Source: Paenibacillus xylanivorans (GTDB taxonomy: Bacteria > Bacillota > Bacilli > Paenibacillales > Paenibacillaceae). From it: DNA of 64,000 nt. The number at the start of each line of letters is the position of its first letter. Positions within the stretch are counted from its first letter, which is position 1. Positions 43,263 through 52,186 of the stretch are shown in pieces. Both the position numbers and the translations under genes were made by a program. The stretch covers positions 71,811-135,810 of the forward strand of contig NZ_LITU01000081.1 of the NCBI RefSeq assembly GCF_001280595.1. Direction: 5' to 3'. The notes under the pieces were generated by a model, which was given only the letters and a program-made list of their open reading frames with translations, did no database searches and was not told the origin of the DNA.

Positions 43263-44303
43263 TTATTTGGTCGTAATATATGCAGCGAGCAGTCTCGCTG
43301 TATTCAGGACGGCGTCTTTATGCGTACGCTCCATGGAATGGGAAGCATGAACGCCCGGACCAATCAACGCAGCGCGGATGTTATTTCCTCCACGCAACGC
43401 TGCGCTTCCATCGGAGCCGTATTGTGGATAAATATCAACGACATAATCAAGGCTTGCTTGTTTGGCCAGTTCGATCAGCCGAGTGGTCATATCGTAGTCA
43501 TATGGTCCTGATGAATCCTTGGCACAAATGGATACATCCGTTTCCTTACAGCTAAGGTCATCGCCCATTGCGCCCATGTCTACAGCAATCAATTCGCTGA
43601 TTTCTGCAGGAATATAAGATGCGCCGTGTCCAACTTCCTCATAGTTCGAGATGAGCAGCGATACGTTATGTAGTGGTTTCCAGTTTTCGCGATGTGCTGA
43701 TTCCAGGATACCGAACAAAGCAGCTACGCTGGCTTTATCATCAAGGTGACGTGATTTGATATATCCACTAGGCGTGATGACCGCACGAGCATCGAAGGAA
43801 ATAAAGTCTCCGACAGAGATACCCAGTGCCAAAACATTTTCCTTGGAAGAGACTACCTCATCAATACGCACTTCCATATGGCTCTCGCTTCGCTCAAACG
43901 TACGTGCATCTGGATAGACGTGTACAGAAGGGTGTAGAGAGAGGATCGTGCCTGTATAGGTCTTTCCAGCGCGTGTGTGGATGGTGCAATACTCATTCTC
44001 GATACTGTTCATGGTAAATCCGCCGACAGAGGTAAGCTTCAGTGTGCCGTAGGAAGTGATGGAACGCACCATGGCTCCCAATGTATCCACATGTGCGCTC
44101 AGTCCGATCGTTCTGGATGAATCCTGCCCAGGCAATGTGAGTACAGCTCCGCCTTTGTTATTCAGTTCAAAAGCGACATCGAGTGATTCGGCTTCTTTGC
44201 GGATCATCTCGATAATATCGTGGGTATAGCCGCTAGGGCTGGGAGTATCCAGTAATTTTTTCAGAAAAGACAGGACATAAGATTCGTCAATGTTAAAACT
44301 CAT
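43263..44303 (-). CDS. M42-family aminopeptidase
   Basis: A 346-residue cytosolic metalloaminopeptidase of the M42 (PepA/FrvX/YsdC) type. Metal-binding motifs are visible: LSAHVDTLGAMV (first His and Asp), SRHLDDKASV, NYEEVGHGASY with general base and ligand Glu, AVDMGAMG and a C-terminal His in HASHSMERTH. These enzymes form tetrahedral dodecamers and trim peptides. CGAGGAGGAAA precedes the ATG. It stands alone on the minus strand, followed upstream by LapA-like and PepF genes in the same direction. Confidence 0.93.
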   Translation of the reverse strand: MSFNIDESYVLSFLKKLLDTPSPSGYTHDIIEMIRKEAESLDVAFELNNKGGAVLTLPGQDSSRTIGLSAHVDTLGAMVRSITSYGTLKLTSVGGFTMNSIENEYCTIHTRAGKTYTGTILSLHPSVHVYPDARTFERSESHMEVRIDEVVSSKENVLALGISVGDFISFDARAVITPSGYIKSRHLDDKASVAALFGILESAHRENWKPLHNVSLLISNYEEVGHGASYIPAEISELIAVDMGAMGDDLSCKETDVSICAKDSSGPYDYDMTTRLIELAKQASLDYVVDIYPQYGSDGSAALRGGNNIRAALIGPGVHASHSMERTHKDAVLNTARLLAAYITTK

Positions 44304-44359
44304 ATGGGAATTTCCTCCTCGTTAATGAATGTGCAGAAAGTTGTTCTTAAAACAGAATA

Positions 44360-44408
44360 CAGCCTGTCTGGCAGAATGTACAATCCCATTCTTATGGCCA
44401 GCAGGCTG
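44360..44408 (-). terminator. Probable terminator of the LapA-like gene
   Basis: CAGCCTG-TCTGGC and GCC-AGCAGGCTG arms; the minus strand runs into TATTCTGTTTT. Confidence 0.55.
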
Positions 44409-44419
44409 CCTCTGATGTG

Positions 44420-44794
44420 TTACAGCGTACCCGAAGGGTTTCCTTTGGAATCGGACTCCACAGAAGCGTTGTCCGAATCGTTCGTGCCGAAGGTATCCAT
44501 CGTTTTAAACGAGTCAAGAGTGGAGGAAGAGCTGCTTGCTGCGGAGCTCTCCAATTCGGATACACGTAACTTCAATTGCTTGTTCTCGCGTTGCAGTCGA
44601 TATTGGCGGAAGATGCCATAAGACCCTACAATGATTCCACCGATTAGGGTGCAGCCAAGAATGAGCAGGATCAATGGGATCTGAACCGTGTTAAACAGCA
44701 GGTTGACTTGCACGGAATCCACATTAATGACCGCAAAAATTCCGGTAAGCAATGCAAAAACGAGACCTGCTATGAGTGCCCATTGCATTTTCAT
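44420..44794 (-). CDS. LapA-domain (DUF1049) membrane protein
   Basis: A 124-residue protein with two membrane helices (about 5-24 and 38-60) and a short basic and coiled segment (IFRQYRLQRENKQLKLRVSELE, 60-82) followed by a Ser/Thr/Asp-rich tail. This matches the lipopolysaccharide assembly protein A-like domain, also common in Gram-positives where LPS is absent; function there is unknown. CAAGGAGGCACC lies before the ATG. A terminator-like hairpin follows the stop. Confidence 0.85.
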   Translation of the reverse strand: MKMQWALIAGLVFALLTGIFAVINVDSVQVNLLFNTVQIPLILLILGCTLIGGIIVGSYGIFRQYRLQRENKQLKLRVSELESSAASSSSSTLDSFKTMDTFGTNDSDNASVESDSKGNPSGTL

Positions 44795-44875
44795 GGTGGT
44801 GCCTCCTTGTTGAACAATTCAGGACTATGTATGCAATTACCCTTATTCATGGATCTTGCATCTTGCTTGATTATA

Positions 44876-44904
44876 AAATCCCTTGCCCGAATGGGCAAGG
44901 GATA
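44876..44904 (-). terminator. Terminator of pepF
   Basis: ATCCCTTGCCC pairs with GGGCAAGGGAT over 11 bases with a four-base loop; TTTTATAATC follows on the minus strand. Confidence 0.85.
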
Positions 44905-44930
44905 CAGGTCACATGGACGAGAAAGCAACC

Positions 44931-46850
44931 TTATTTAGTTAGTTGTTCCATTTGCTCAATCAGTTCCTTGAACACGCTCATAGCTTCGCGAATCGGCTCT
45001 GGCGTAGACATATCCACTCCTGCTTTTTTCAGGATGTTGATGGAATAGTCACTGCCGCCGCTCTTGAGGAATCCAAGATAACGGTCCACAGCAGGTTGAC
45101 CCTCTTCCAGAATTTGCTTGGAGAAACTAGTCGCTGCTGAGAAGCCGGTCGCATATTTGTACACGTAGAAGCTGTTATAGAAGTGGGGAATACGCGCCCA
45201 TTCCATTTCAATATCTTTGTCCACAACCATGCTGTTTCCATGGTATTTGACATTAAGGTCGTAATAAATTTCCGAAAGCAGCTGAGGTGTGAGAGCCTCA
45301 CCCTGTTCAGCACGCTCGTGAATAATTTTTTCGAATTCTGCAAACATGGTTTGACGGAATACGGTGGTACGGAACTGATCTGCGTAATACGTCAGCAAGT
45401 ACAATTTTTCCTTCGGATCCGTCGATTTATTGAGCAGATAATCCATCAGCAAGGCTTCATTCGTTGTGGATGCAACCTCAGCCAAGAAAATGGTGTACTG
45501 TGCATCCCGATACGGAAGCGTAGTGTCCGAATAGTGGGAATGCAGTGCGTGGCCCATTTCATGTGCCAGTGTAAACATGCTATTCAGGTTATCTTTGTGA
45601 TTCAACAAGACGTAAGGGTGGGTGCCGTAGGCTCCCCAGCTGTATGCGCCTGAGCGTTTATTCTCATTTTCGTAAACATCAATCCAGCGGTCATCATAGC
45701 CGGCTTGCAATGCGTCTGCATAATCCTTACCAAGCGGCTTCAAGCCATCTTTAACCGTTTGTTTCGCTTCCTCGTAGGTAATATCCATTTTGTATTCATC
45801 CACCAGTGGGGCGAAAAGGTCATACATGTGCAACTTATCAACGCCGAGCAATTTTTTGCGTAGGTCCATGTAACGGTGTAACAACGGAAGGCTTTCGTGA
45901 ATCGTATCCACAAGATTGGTATAGACATCATTCGGAATGTTGTCGCCGTATAGGGACATTTCCATGACGGAAGGATATTTCCGAACATCGGCATAAAACA
46001 TGTTTTTGGTTACATTGGCGTTCAGGGCTGCAGCAATCGTGTTCTTTTGCTTGGCATAGGTTTCATACACCGCTTTGAAGGCACGTTCGCGAACTTCCCG
46101 ATTCGGATTTTCCAAGAACTGAATATAGCTGCCGTGGGTGAGCTCCACTTCGTTCCCATGCTCATCCTTGATTTTCGGGAACTTAAGATCGGCATTGTTC
46201 AACATGCTAAAGATGGTCTGTGGTGCCTGGGACAGGTTGCCCACCTGTGCGAGCAGTGCTTCCTCTGCTTGGCTCAGTACATGAGCCTTTTCACGTTTCA
46301 TCTCTTCCAATGTGAACTTATACGCAGAGAGTTTCTCGTTGGAGATGAGTGCATCCAACTGATCATCTGGAAGGGACAAGATTTCGGGTGTAACATAAGA
46401 TAGTGCTTCACCAACCTGCACGCTTAACTTCTGTGCTTTTTGGGACAGGTTTTGATATGTAGGGCTAGCTGTGTCTTCATCCTGATGCATCCGGGCATAT
46501 ACAAAGAGGCGTTCGGTTTTGAGACTGATCTCATCTTCAAGTTCAAAACAGTTTTTGAGTGCCTCAGGTTTGTTCAATTTGCCCTGAAACTCGGAGGCTT
46601 TCTTGGTCAAAGACGATACTTCTTCATATTCCTGATCCCAAGCTTTCTGATCGGCAAATAGATCTTCCAGTTTCCAGGTTTGTTCAGTAGGTACCTCGGA
46701 ACGTTTCAATAGTTGACTCATGGGAATCCTCCTTTGATGAAGTGATGAATATATAGACGAAGCTGCCTTCGTCCCACTCGCTTGTGCGGAGAGAGACGAA
46801 GGAATCAGACTAAGTACCAGCAGAATGAACAGCGATTTGCGGTATTTCAA
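44931..46850 (-). CDS. pepF: Oligoendopeptidase F with alternative secreted and cytosolic starts
   Basis: An M3B zinc oligopeptidase. The catalytic HExxH is in FTLAHEMGHALHSH with downstream Glu in EVASTTNE. From ATG 46721 the protein is 596 residues, the normal length, and the start has a strong AAAGGAGG site at six bases. An in-frame extension of 43 residues starts at TTG 46850 with its own strong GAGGAGGAAG site and reads MKYRKSLFILLVLSLIPSSL then SAQASG, a textbook signal peptide with cleavage site. So the gene may yield both an exported and a cytosolic enzyme. An inverted repeat precedes the upstream site. Confidence 0.9.
   Translation of the reverse strand: MKYRKSLFILLVLSLIPSSLSAQASGTKAASSIYSSLHQRRIPMSQLLKRSEVPTEQTWKLEDLFADQKAWDQEYEEVSSLTKKASEFQGKLNKPEALKNCFELEDEISLKTERLFVYARMHQDEDTASPTYQNLSQKAQKLSVQVGEALSYVTPEILSLPDDQLDALISNEKLSAYKFTLEEMKREKAHVLSQAEEALLAQVGNLSQAPQTIFSMLNNADLKFPKIKDEHGNEVELTHGSYIQFLENPNREVRERAFKAVYETYAKQKNTIAAALNANVTKNMFYADVRKYPSVMEMSLYGDNIPNDVYTNLVDTIHESLPLLHRYMDLRKKLLGVDKLHMYDLFAPLVDEYKMDITYEEAKQTVKDGLKPLGKDYADALQAGYDDRWIDVYENENKRSGAYSWGAYGTHPYVLLNHKDNLNSMFTLAHEMGHALHSHYSDTTLPYRDAQYTIFLAEVASTTNEALLMDYLLNKSTDPKEKLYLLTYYADQFRTTVFRQTMFAEFEKIIHERAEQGEALTPQLLSEIYYDLNVKYHGNSMVVDKDIEMEWARIPHFYNSFYVYKYATGFSAATSFSKQILEEGQPAVDRYLGFLKSGGSDYSINILKKAGVDMSTPEPIREAMSVFKELIEQMEQLTK
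46722..46735 (-). promoter_or_regulatory. Internal strong ribosome binding site of pepF
   Basis: On the minus strand AAAGGAGG followed by six bases and ATG 46721, inside the codons of the extended form. It decides the cytosolic start. Confidence 0.8.
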
Positions 46851-46864
46851 CGGCCTTCCTCCTC

Positions 46865-46888
46865 ACTATACGAATAATCCCGTATAGT
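46865..46888. promoter_or_regulatory. Inverted repeat next to the pepF upstream start
   Basis: ACTATACG and CGTATAGT are exact inverted 8-mers with an 8-base spacer. It abuts the ribosome binding site of the extended pepF form (46851-46864), and could be an operator or an RNA stem near it. Confidence 0.5.
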
Positions 46889-46921
46889 ATGACCTGAGGG
46901 GCAATGAAATATTTGAAGAAG

Positions 46922-47107
46922 CTAGGCTCCCATGTTGACCAAAAAGTAAACGATCAGGAAAAATGCGAAACAAATCAGTAGGGTGGCAATCAGAGCCATG
47001 CCCCGTCTCAGACGATCCGGGATGGAGTTGCGTCCCAGAATCAGCACGATTCCCAGGGAAAAAGCAAGAATAATAAAGATGACAACATTGCTTGAGTCAA
47101 GCTGCAT
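46922..47107 (-). CDS. Small two-helix membrane protein
   Basis: A 61-residue hydrophobic protein with helices at about 8-25 and 37-59, separated by a basic loop (GRNSIPDRLRRG). No family is recognised. AAAGGGGT precedes the ATG. It starts three bases after the stop of the next gene upstream (47111-47344), so the pair is cotranscribed and probably translationally linked. Confidence 0.7.
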   Translation of the reverse strand: MQLDSSNVVIFIILAFSLGIVLILGRNSIPDRLRRGMALIATLLICFAFFLIVYFLVNMGA

Positions 47108-47110
47108 GGG

Positions 47111-47344
47111 CTAGACCCCTTTGAAGGCAGCCATCAGTTGACGCCATTCGTCCTCACGGTTCTCGAAATCGGCTTTTGGGAAGCGACGTTCGGCCCAGTG
47201 CATCAACGCAGGTCGGCTGAGGAATGTATGGCATTCTTCGCCCCACTCTTCCGAAATTTCACGAAGCACCAGATATTTGCCTTGAACTTCTACGGTCATC
47301 ATATTCCACTTGTCTGTTTTGTATATTTCATGTTTTTTTATCAT
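47111..47344 (-). CDS. Small conserved-looking soluble protein
   Basis: A 77-residue acidic protein, no cysteines beyond one (GEECHTFLS), with mixed strands and helices: MIKKHEIYKTDKWNMMTVEVQGKYLV starts it, WGEECHTFLSRPALMHWAERRFP is central. No signal peptide or membrane helix, and no family recognised. TTGGAGA precedes the ATG. It overlaps nothing; the membrane peptide follows three bases on. Confidence 0.7.
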   Translation of the reverse strand: MIKKHEIYKTDKWNMMTVEVQGKYLVLREISEEWGEECHTFLSRPALMHWAERRFPKADFENREDEWRQLMAAFKGV

Positions 47345-47433
47345 AGGTAGTCTCCAAACTAACGGTTTTGGTAAAATGATACCGTACCCTTGGATTCAAA
47401 GCAAATTTTTTCGACTTTTATGGAAAAGATAAA

Positions 47434-47462
47434 TTGCAATGTATAAGGTCATACAGTATAAT
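47434..47462 (+). promoter_or_regulatory. SigA-type promoter of the cold-shock gene
   Basis: TTGCAA (47434-47439), 17-base spacer, perfect TATAAT (47457-47462). Confidence 0.8.
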
Positions 47463-47470
47463 GAGGGTAT

Positions 47471-47486
47471 TCGCCATAGATGGCGA
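47471..47486 (+). promoter_or_regulatory. 5'-terminal stem-loop in the cold-shock leader
   Basis: TCGCCAT and ATGGCGA pair perfectly around AG, starting within a few bases of the predicted transcript start and just before AGGAGG. It may stabilise the short leader. Confidence 0.55.
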
Positions 47487-47507
47487 TATTTTTAGGAGGT
47501 TGTTCAT

Positions 47508-47705
47508 TTGAAAGGTACAGTTAAATGGTTTAACGCAGAAAAAGGCTATGGCTTTATTTCAGTTGAAGGCGGCGAGGACGTATTCGTACATTTCTCCGCA
47601 ATCCAAGGCGACGGCTTTAAAACATTGGAAGAAGGTCAAGCGGTAGAATTCGAAATCACTGATGGAAACCGTGGTCCTCAAGCAGCTAACGTAAACAAAT
47701 TGTAA
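47508..47705 (+). CDS. cspB: Cold shock protein (CspA/CspB family)
   Basis: A 65-residue five-stranded OB-fold protein that binds single-stranded RNA and DNA as a chaperone. RNP1 is KGYGFISV (12-19) and RNP2 is DVFVHFSAI (24-32). It starts at TTG 47508 with AGGAGGTT eight bases earlier. The leader is only about 40 nt with a terminal hairpin, unlike the long leaders of E. coli cspA. Terminator follows at 47768. Confidence 0.97.
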   Translation: MKGTVKWFNAEKGYGFISVEGGEDVFVHFSAIQGDGFKTLEEGQAVEFEITDGNRGPQAANVNKL

Positions 47706-47767
47706 GAATATTTCCGGTTAAACGGATTTCTTATAAATGATTGGCTTCTAGCTGAATATATGAACCC

Positions 47768-47802
47768 AAGCACAGTCCCCCATGGGAGGCTGTGCTTTTT
47801 TT
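47768..47802 (+). terminator. Terminator of the cold-shock gene
   Basis: AAGCACAG and CTGTGCTT with inner CATG pairing and seven T. Confidence 0.9.
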
Positions 47803-47839
47803 GATATGTTGAGTTCCGGAAAGAAATCCTTTTTGTTGC

Positions 47840-49009
47840 TTATGCGCGGCTTGTCATGCTTGACCAAAGCTTCATGGAAAATCCAACAAGTGCAGCGAGA
47901 GAAAACGCCATTGCGGTGAGATAGAAGGTGTTTCTGTTGGTATGCTCCAGCAGCAACCCGCCCAGTGTTCCGCTAAGCAGACCGGAAGCGCTGGACCACA
48001 CAATGGTGAATAGGGCCATGCCAGTGGCGCGATATCCATCAGGAACAAGGCGCGTAATATAACGGACCGCAGTCACGTAGAAGATGCCAAAGGTCACGCT
48101 GTGCATCGTTTGAATGGCAACGACTGCCGCAGGTGTATCCGAGATGGACATCAGAAATAAACGAATTGTATACATCAGCGCAGCGATCGTGAGCAAAGGA
48201 AGTTCCTTGTAGCGATTGCCGTATCTGCTTAACAGTAGAAACACCGGAATCTCACTGACCGAGGAGATCAACAGGGACCAGCCGATCAGTCCTTCACTGG
48301 CACCTAAATCTTTCAGCGTAATGGTAAGAAAAGCTTCGTTCATCCGGTGACCCAGAGCGAGCAGGAAAACGCAACCGAAAAAGGTGATTACATCTCTTCG
48401 TTTCAAGATGGACCATAGCCCGGAGAGATCCATTTTAGTGCTGCTGGCTGAAGGCTGATCTTTTAATCGAAAACCGATCAGGAGTGTAGTCGCGGCCAGC
48501 GCGATACATACCCACATCGTCCATCCCGGTCCGAAAGATCCGAGAAAGTAGCCAATGCTTAATGCAAAGAACGCATATCCGATCGAGCCAAAAACACGAA
48601 TGGAAGTGAAATTTCGTCCATACTTGCTCGCGGTTGTAATCGCCATCGTATCGGAAAGTGGATAAACCGGGTAGTAGAAAAAGTAAAACAGGGTGACCAG
48701 CACAAATACCTCGCCAAAGGTTGTGGCATTGGCGAGCATGACACCTGTGATCAGTTGTCCGGCAAGCAAGATGATCATCACTTTGCGTACGGTTTTGTAG
48801 CGGTCACTGGCCATACTCCAGAACATATTGGAGAATACGGAGACGAGAGGACCAATTCCGTACAGGTAACCGATTTCGGCCCGACTGAACCCCAGATGGC
48901 TGAAATAAAGCTGAAAATACGATACCACCAGTACAGTGGAACCGAAGATGGTGAACATAAGTGCCCGCAGCCAGGTTTGATCTGGCCGGGCGGTATGACT
49001 TGATTTCAT
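47840..49009 (-). CDS. MFS transporter (MFS_1-like)
   Basis: A 389-residue protein with 12 predicted membrane helices. FYFFYYPVYPLSDTMAI and SIRVFGSIGYAFFAL in the middle of the N-terminal half resemble phenylpropionate/nucleoside-type permeases of the MFS_1_like group (HcaT-like). Substrate unknown. ATG 49009 is chosen because TGGAGCC precedes it at nine bases; ATG 49024 has no site. It is the last of three transporter genes in the same direction, 43 bases after the MatE-like gene. Confidence 0.85.
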   Translation of the reverse strand: MKSSHTARPDQTWLRALMFTIFGSTVLVVSYFQLYFSHLGFSRAEIGYLYGIGPLVSVFSNMFWSMASDRYKTVRKVMIILLAGQLITGVMLANATTFGEVFVLVTLFYFFYYPVYPLSDTMAITTASKYGRNFTSIRVFGSIGYAFFALSIGYFLGSFGPGWTMWVCIALAATTLLIGFRLKDQPSASSTKMDLSGLWSILKRRDVITFFGCVFLLALGHRMNEAFLTITLKDLGASEGLIGWSLLISSVSEIPVFLLLSRYGNRYKELPLLTIAALMYTIRLFLMSISDTPAAVVAIQTMHSVTFGIFYVTAVRYITRLVPDGYRATGMALFTIVWSSASGLLSGTLGGLLLEHTNRNTFYLTAMAFSLAALVGFSMKLWSSMTSRA

Positions 49010-49052
49010 GATGAAAGGCTCCATTCTTGATTACAGTTCAATTTTATTATCC

Positions 49053-50387
49053 TTAGAGGGATGATGATTTCCCGGATGAAGGAACAGACATCGTAGGTTC
49101 CTTTTGCGTACGCCGGATGACCAGCCAGACAATGACAAGCTCGGCAAGCAGACCGAGGGATTGAGCCACTGCACCGATCATGCCGTTCCACGCCGGGAAT
49201 ATGCTGACCAGAATGAGCAGGACGATAACCGTGCATATGGCATTGGCCGTCTGGGAGCGAAACATCGTTTTGGTCTGTCCGCGCAGCAGGATCAGGCCAT
49301 TGCTGAAGTCGAGAAAAGGTGAAATCAGCGGAAAAAGTACAAACGCTCGCAGCGTCCACAAACTTTGCTGTAGCAGATTACCCTGCACGCTCATTACATT
49401 TTCCAATATCCACGGTCCAAGTGGGGTGTAAGCAATGGAGACGGTCATGGCAAAAGGAACAAATCCGGTGACAAGAGCGAACTTCTTCACAAGTTTGGCA
49501 TCAACAAGATAGAAATTCAGCACGATCTGGTGGATGTATGTAAAAAAGCTTAGCATCAGCTGCATCAGGCTACTCGCAACGGCAAAGGAAGAAATGGCTA
49601 GAGCAATTCCGGTCGTTTTGCCAAGTACGATATTAATGACGGGTCCGATAAACAGGGCCACAAAACTGGATAATAACAGCGGTTTGTAGAAGCGAAAGAC
49701 GTCTGCCTTGTTTTCAACGGGATGATCCTCCAGCTTGGCTGGCATCTTGCGCTTGATGCTGTTTCCTTCGAGAAAACTGACCAAAGCCTCAATCATCATG
49801 CCGGCGGCAAAAATGATAGCGCCTACACGTCCGCTGTCAATACTGTCAGTATATATGAAATACAAGGACAGGCCGTACATGCCGGCAAGGCGGAATAACA
49901 TGCCGATCGTCAGCCATTTTGTACGGTTATTCGTAATAATGATGCCCTGATAGATGTTGCGGATGACTGAAAAGATGCTGACATACATGAGAATCTCATA
50001 AACGTCGATTACTTTGGATAACAGATCCGGGCTTACGCCAAACAGATATTTGAATACACCTGTACCAACGGGAGAATATACGATGAGGAATCCGATCAGA
50101 AGCACACAAGCGAGAAATATTTTGGTCACAAACGTGAGGGCCTGAAAGGAAAGGCGATCCCGAACCAGCGCCGAACAGGTCTGACGCAGCAGGGTTGAGG
50201 GGCGCTCAGTGAGGGTCAGCAGGCTACCGGCGATGGCGTAGCTGGCAATGACTGTCTCGGGATGAGCGGAACGTGCGAGTGTACTGTTAATGATCACATG
50301 AGAAATGGTAACGAGAGAGGCGGATATGCCCAGCGGCACAAAAAATGCAAATAACCGTCTCCACGAAAGTGGTTCACTTGACGTCAT
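49053..50387 (-). CDS. MatE-like multi-antimicrobial extrusion family transporter
   Basis: A 444-residue protein with about 12 to 13 membrane helices, similar to the MatE-like family in Paenibacillaceae; the N terminus ISHVIINSTLARSAHPETVIASYAIAGSLLTLTERPSTLLRQTCSALVRD is distinctive and TNRTK..LFRLAGMYGLSLYFIY is near helix 5. A polar cytoplasmic loop lies near 215-240. It is not of the classical NorM type and its cargo is unknown. AAAGGAGTCG precedes the ATG. Middle gene of a transporter trio after the flippase-like gene. Confidence 0.75.
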   Translation of the reverse strand: MTSSEPLSWRRLFAFFVPLGISASLVTISHVIINSTLARSAHPETVIASYAIAGSLLTLTERPSTLLRQTCSALVRDRLSFQALTFVTKIFLACVLLIGFLIVYSPVGTGVFKYLFGVSPDLLSKVIDVYEILMYVSIFSVIRNIYQGIIITNNRTKWLTIGMLFRLAGMYGLSLYFIYTDSIDSGRVGAIIFAAGMMIEALVSFLEGNSIKRKMPAKLEDHPVENKADVFRFYKPLLLSSFVALFIGPVINIVLGKTTGIALAISSFAVASSLMQLMLSFFTYIHQIVLNFYLVDAKLVKKFALVTGFVPFAMTVSIAYTPLGPWILENVMSVQGNLLQQSLWTLRAFVLFPLISPFLDFSNGLILLRGQTKTMFRSQTANAICTVIVLLILVSIFPAWNGMIGAVAQSLGLLAELVIVWLVIRRTQKEPTMSVPSSGKSSSL

Positions 50388-50618
50388 GTCAACGACTCCT
50401 TTGATGGAAGAAATAAGGTAAGTATTCAGATAAGGCTTACAGAAAAGAGATGCCCGCCAGCTAATGAATGCCAGCGGGTCAAGAATTCCGATACTTTAAA
50501 AGATTAAAGACATTATATGCTTGTAGGGATGTGATGTAAATAGATGGGATTCTGTTGTTTGCGTTTAGAAGGAGACATTCGGTCTGGGTTTATGTATGTG
50601 TTTGCCAAAGGGACGGTT

Positions 50619-52103
50619 TCAGCTTCTCAGGCGATAGTGAATCAACAGATAGCTCACATTTAACAGGAAAAATAGAAAAATGCTTGGAAGAATCGCGTAA
50701 TTTCCCCAGTATACAGGCAGGGTGGTCCACTCCCTCAACCAAACCACTAACGCTGAAATCACTATCACGACCATGAAGTGTACAGTCAGACTGCTGATGC
50801 GAACACCTTTCAGCAAATTTCTTAATCCGATCAGATTTCCAGACATGATGATAAATTCCATCAGTATGACACCCGCCACTCCACCTTTAAGATGAACTCC
50901 ATTTAGAGGAATCAGGAAGTAGTGGGAGAGGGTCGCTGCAGTAATACCGATAGCCGTTCCGATCAGACTGATTTTTTTGTTATCCTGTGCCCACAATATA
51001 CTGGTGGATACCTCGCGAAGTCCAACAAGCAGGGGTATGATGCTTAACCAACGAATCAGCTCTGCAGTTTGTCCGGAATGGAATAAGAGCTGTGCCAGGT
51101 CACGGTTGAAAATCCACAAAAAGGAGCTGGAGGTGATCCCCCAAATCCAGACGATCTCCATCGTTTGCCTGCTTTTCTTTGCAAAATAATCATAACGAAG
51201 CTCCTGCCAGGAGAGAGCGAGCTTCATCGTCAGGGTATGTGATATGGCCGCGGTTACAATAGTTGGCATATATACAACCAGCATGGCCATACCCATTAGC
51301 AGACCGTACATTGCAGTGGCTTGTGTGGAGGTGTAGCCTGCGATTTGCAGTCTTAATGGGATAATGACCGCATCTAACATATCGGAGAAGGGAATAAGTA
51401 GCCGTGTGAAGGAAATAACCAAGGAGCTCTTAATAAACCAAAAGCCGTCCGATCTCTCTGTGGAAACATAAGGAGGTAATTGATTCTTTTGACCGGTATA
51501 ACGCAAAAAAAGAAGCAGCATCACAAAAGCGGCAATTCCGCCCATTGCTGTTCCGATCAAACTTCTCCCGACCGCATACATTACACCCTGAGGAAGCCAC
51601 AGCCAAGTCATACCCAGCATCAGCCCAATACGAACAGCTTGCTCTATTAACTCCGAGACAGCAATGGCGCTGTAATGTTCAAGACCTTGTAAGTACCCCC
51701 GCAACAGGCTTAAAAGAGGTACGACGAATATGGCAAGGGACAGAGAGCGTATAAACGGCTCCAGAACAGGATTACCCAACCACGTGGAGATGGTTGAAGC
51801 GTAGGCGAGTGTTAGTAAACAGAGAGTTGCACCAATCATTGACAGCAAGGTGGACAATCGCTTGAACCAGAACCAGCCAAGTTCAGGCTGCTTGGCTGTG
51901 TACATTCCCAAGGAGGTAGGAAGCCCGCCTGTTATCAGCATAAGCATGAAACCGAAATAGGAATAAGCGATTTGGAATAATCCTATACCTTCAGGACCCG
52001 CCATGCGGGTGAGGATGATACGTCCAGTGAGACCCATTACTTTGACCAGAGAGACAGCACCGATACGGATACCCGTCTGCTTGAGACCGGGAGGGATGTT
52101 CAT
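50619..52103 (-). CDS. SpoVB-like polysaccharide/lipid flippase (MVF/MATE superfamily)
   Basis: A 494-residue membrane protein with about 14 helices of the Wzx/SpoVB/MurJ-like exporter family. The N terminus (VKVMGLTGRIILTRMAGPEGIGLFQIAYSYFGFMLMLITGGLPTSLGMYTA) is typical of SpoVB-like proteins; GYLQGLEHYSAIAVSELIEQAVRIGLML repeats the family pattern. Such proteins translocate lipid-linked sugars or lipid II; which is uncertain, and SpoVB paralogues are common in this group. TGGATGGAGTG precedes the ATG. Between the amidase-domain gene (83 bases) and the MatE-like gene (231 bases). Confidence 0.85.
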   Translation of the reverse strand: MNIPPGLKQTGIRIGAVSLVKVMGLTGRIILTRMAGPEGIGLFQIAYSYFGFMLMLITGGLPTSLGMYTAKQPELGWFWFKRLSTLLSMIGATLCLLTLAYASTISTWLGNPVLEPFIRSLSLAIFVVPLLSLLRGYLQGLEHYSAIAVSELIEQAVRIGLMLGMTWLWLPQGVMYAVGRSLIGTAMGGIAAFVMLLLFLRYTGQKNQLPPYVSTERSDGFWFIKSSLVISFTRLLIPFSDMLDAVIIPLRLQIAGYTSTQATAMYGLLMGMAMLVVYMPTIVTAAISHTLTMKLALSWQELRYDYFAKKSRQTMEIVWIWGITSSSFLWIFNRDLAQLLFHSGQTAELIRWLSIIPLLVGLREVSTSILWAQDNKKISLIGTAIGITAATLSHYFLIPLNGVHLKGGVAGVILMEFIIMSGNLIGLRNLLKGVRISSLTVHFMVVIVISALVVWLREWTTLPVYWGNYAILPSIFLFFLLNVSYLLIHYRLRS

Positions 52104-52186
52104 CTATTTCACTCCATCCAACACAAACACTTCTTGTCCACCATTTATATGAGCAAAAGGAGGCAAGTATGTGTGTTGTGAAGCGA

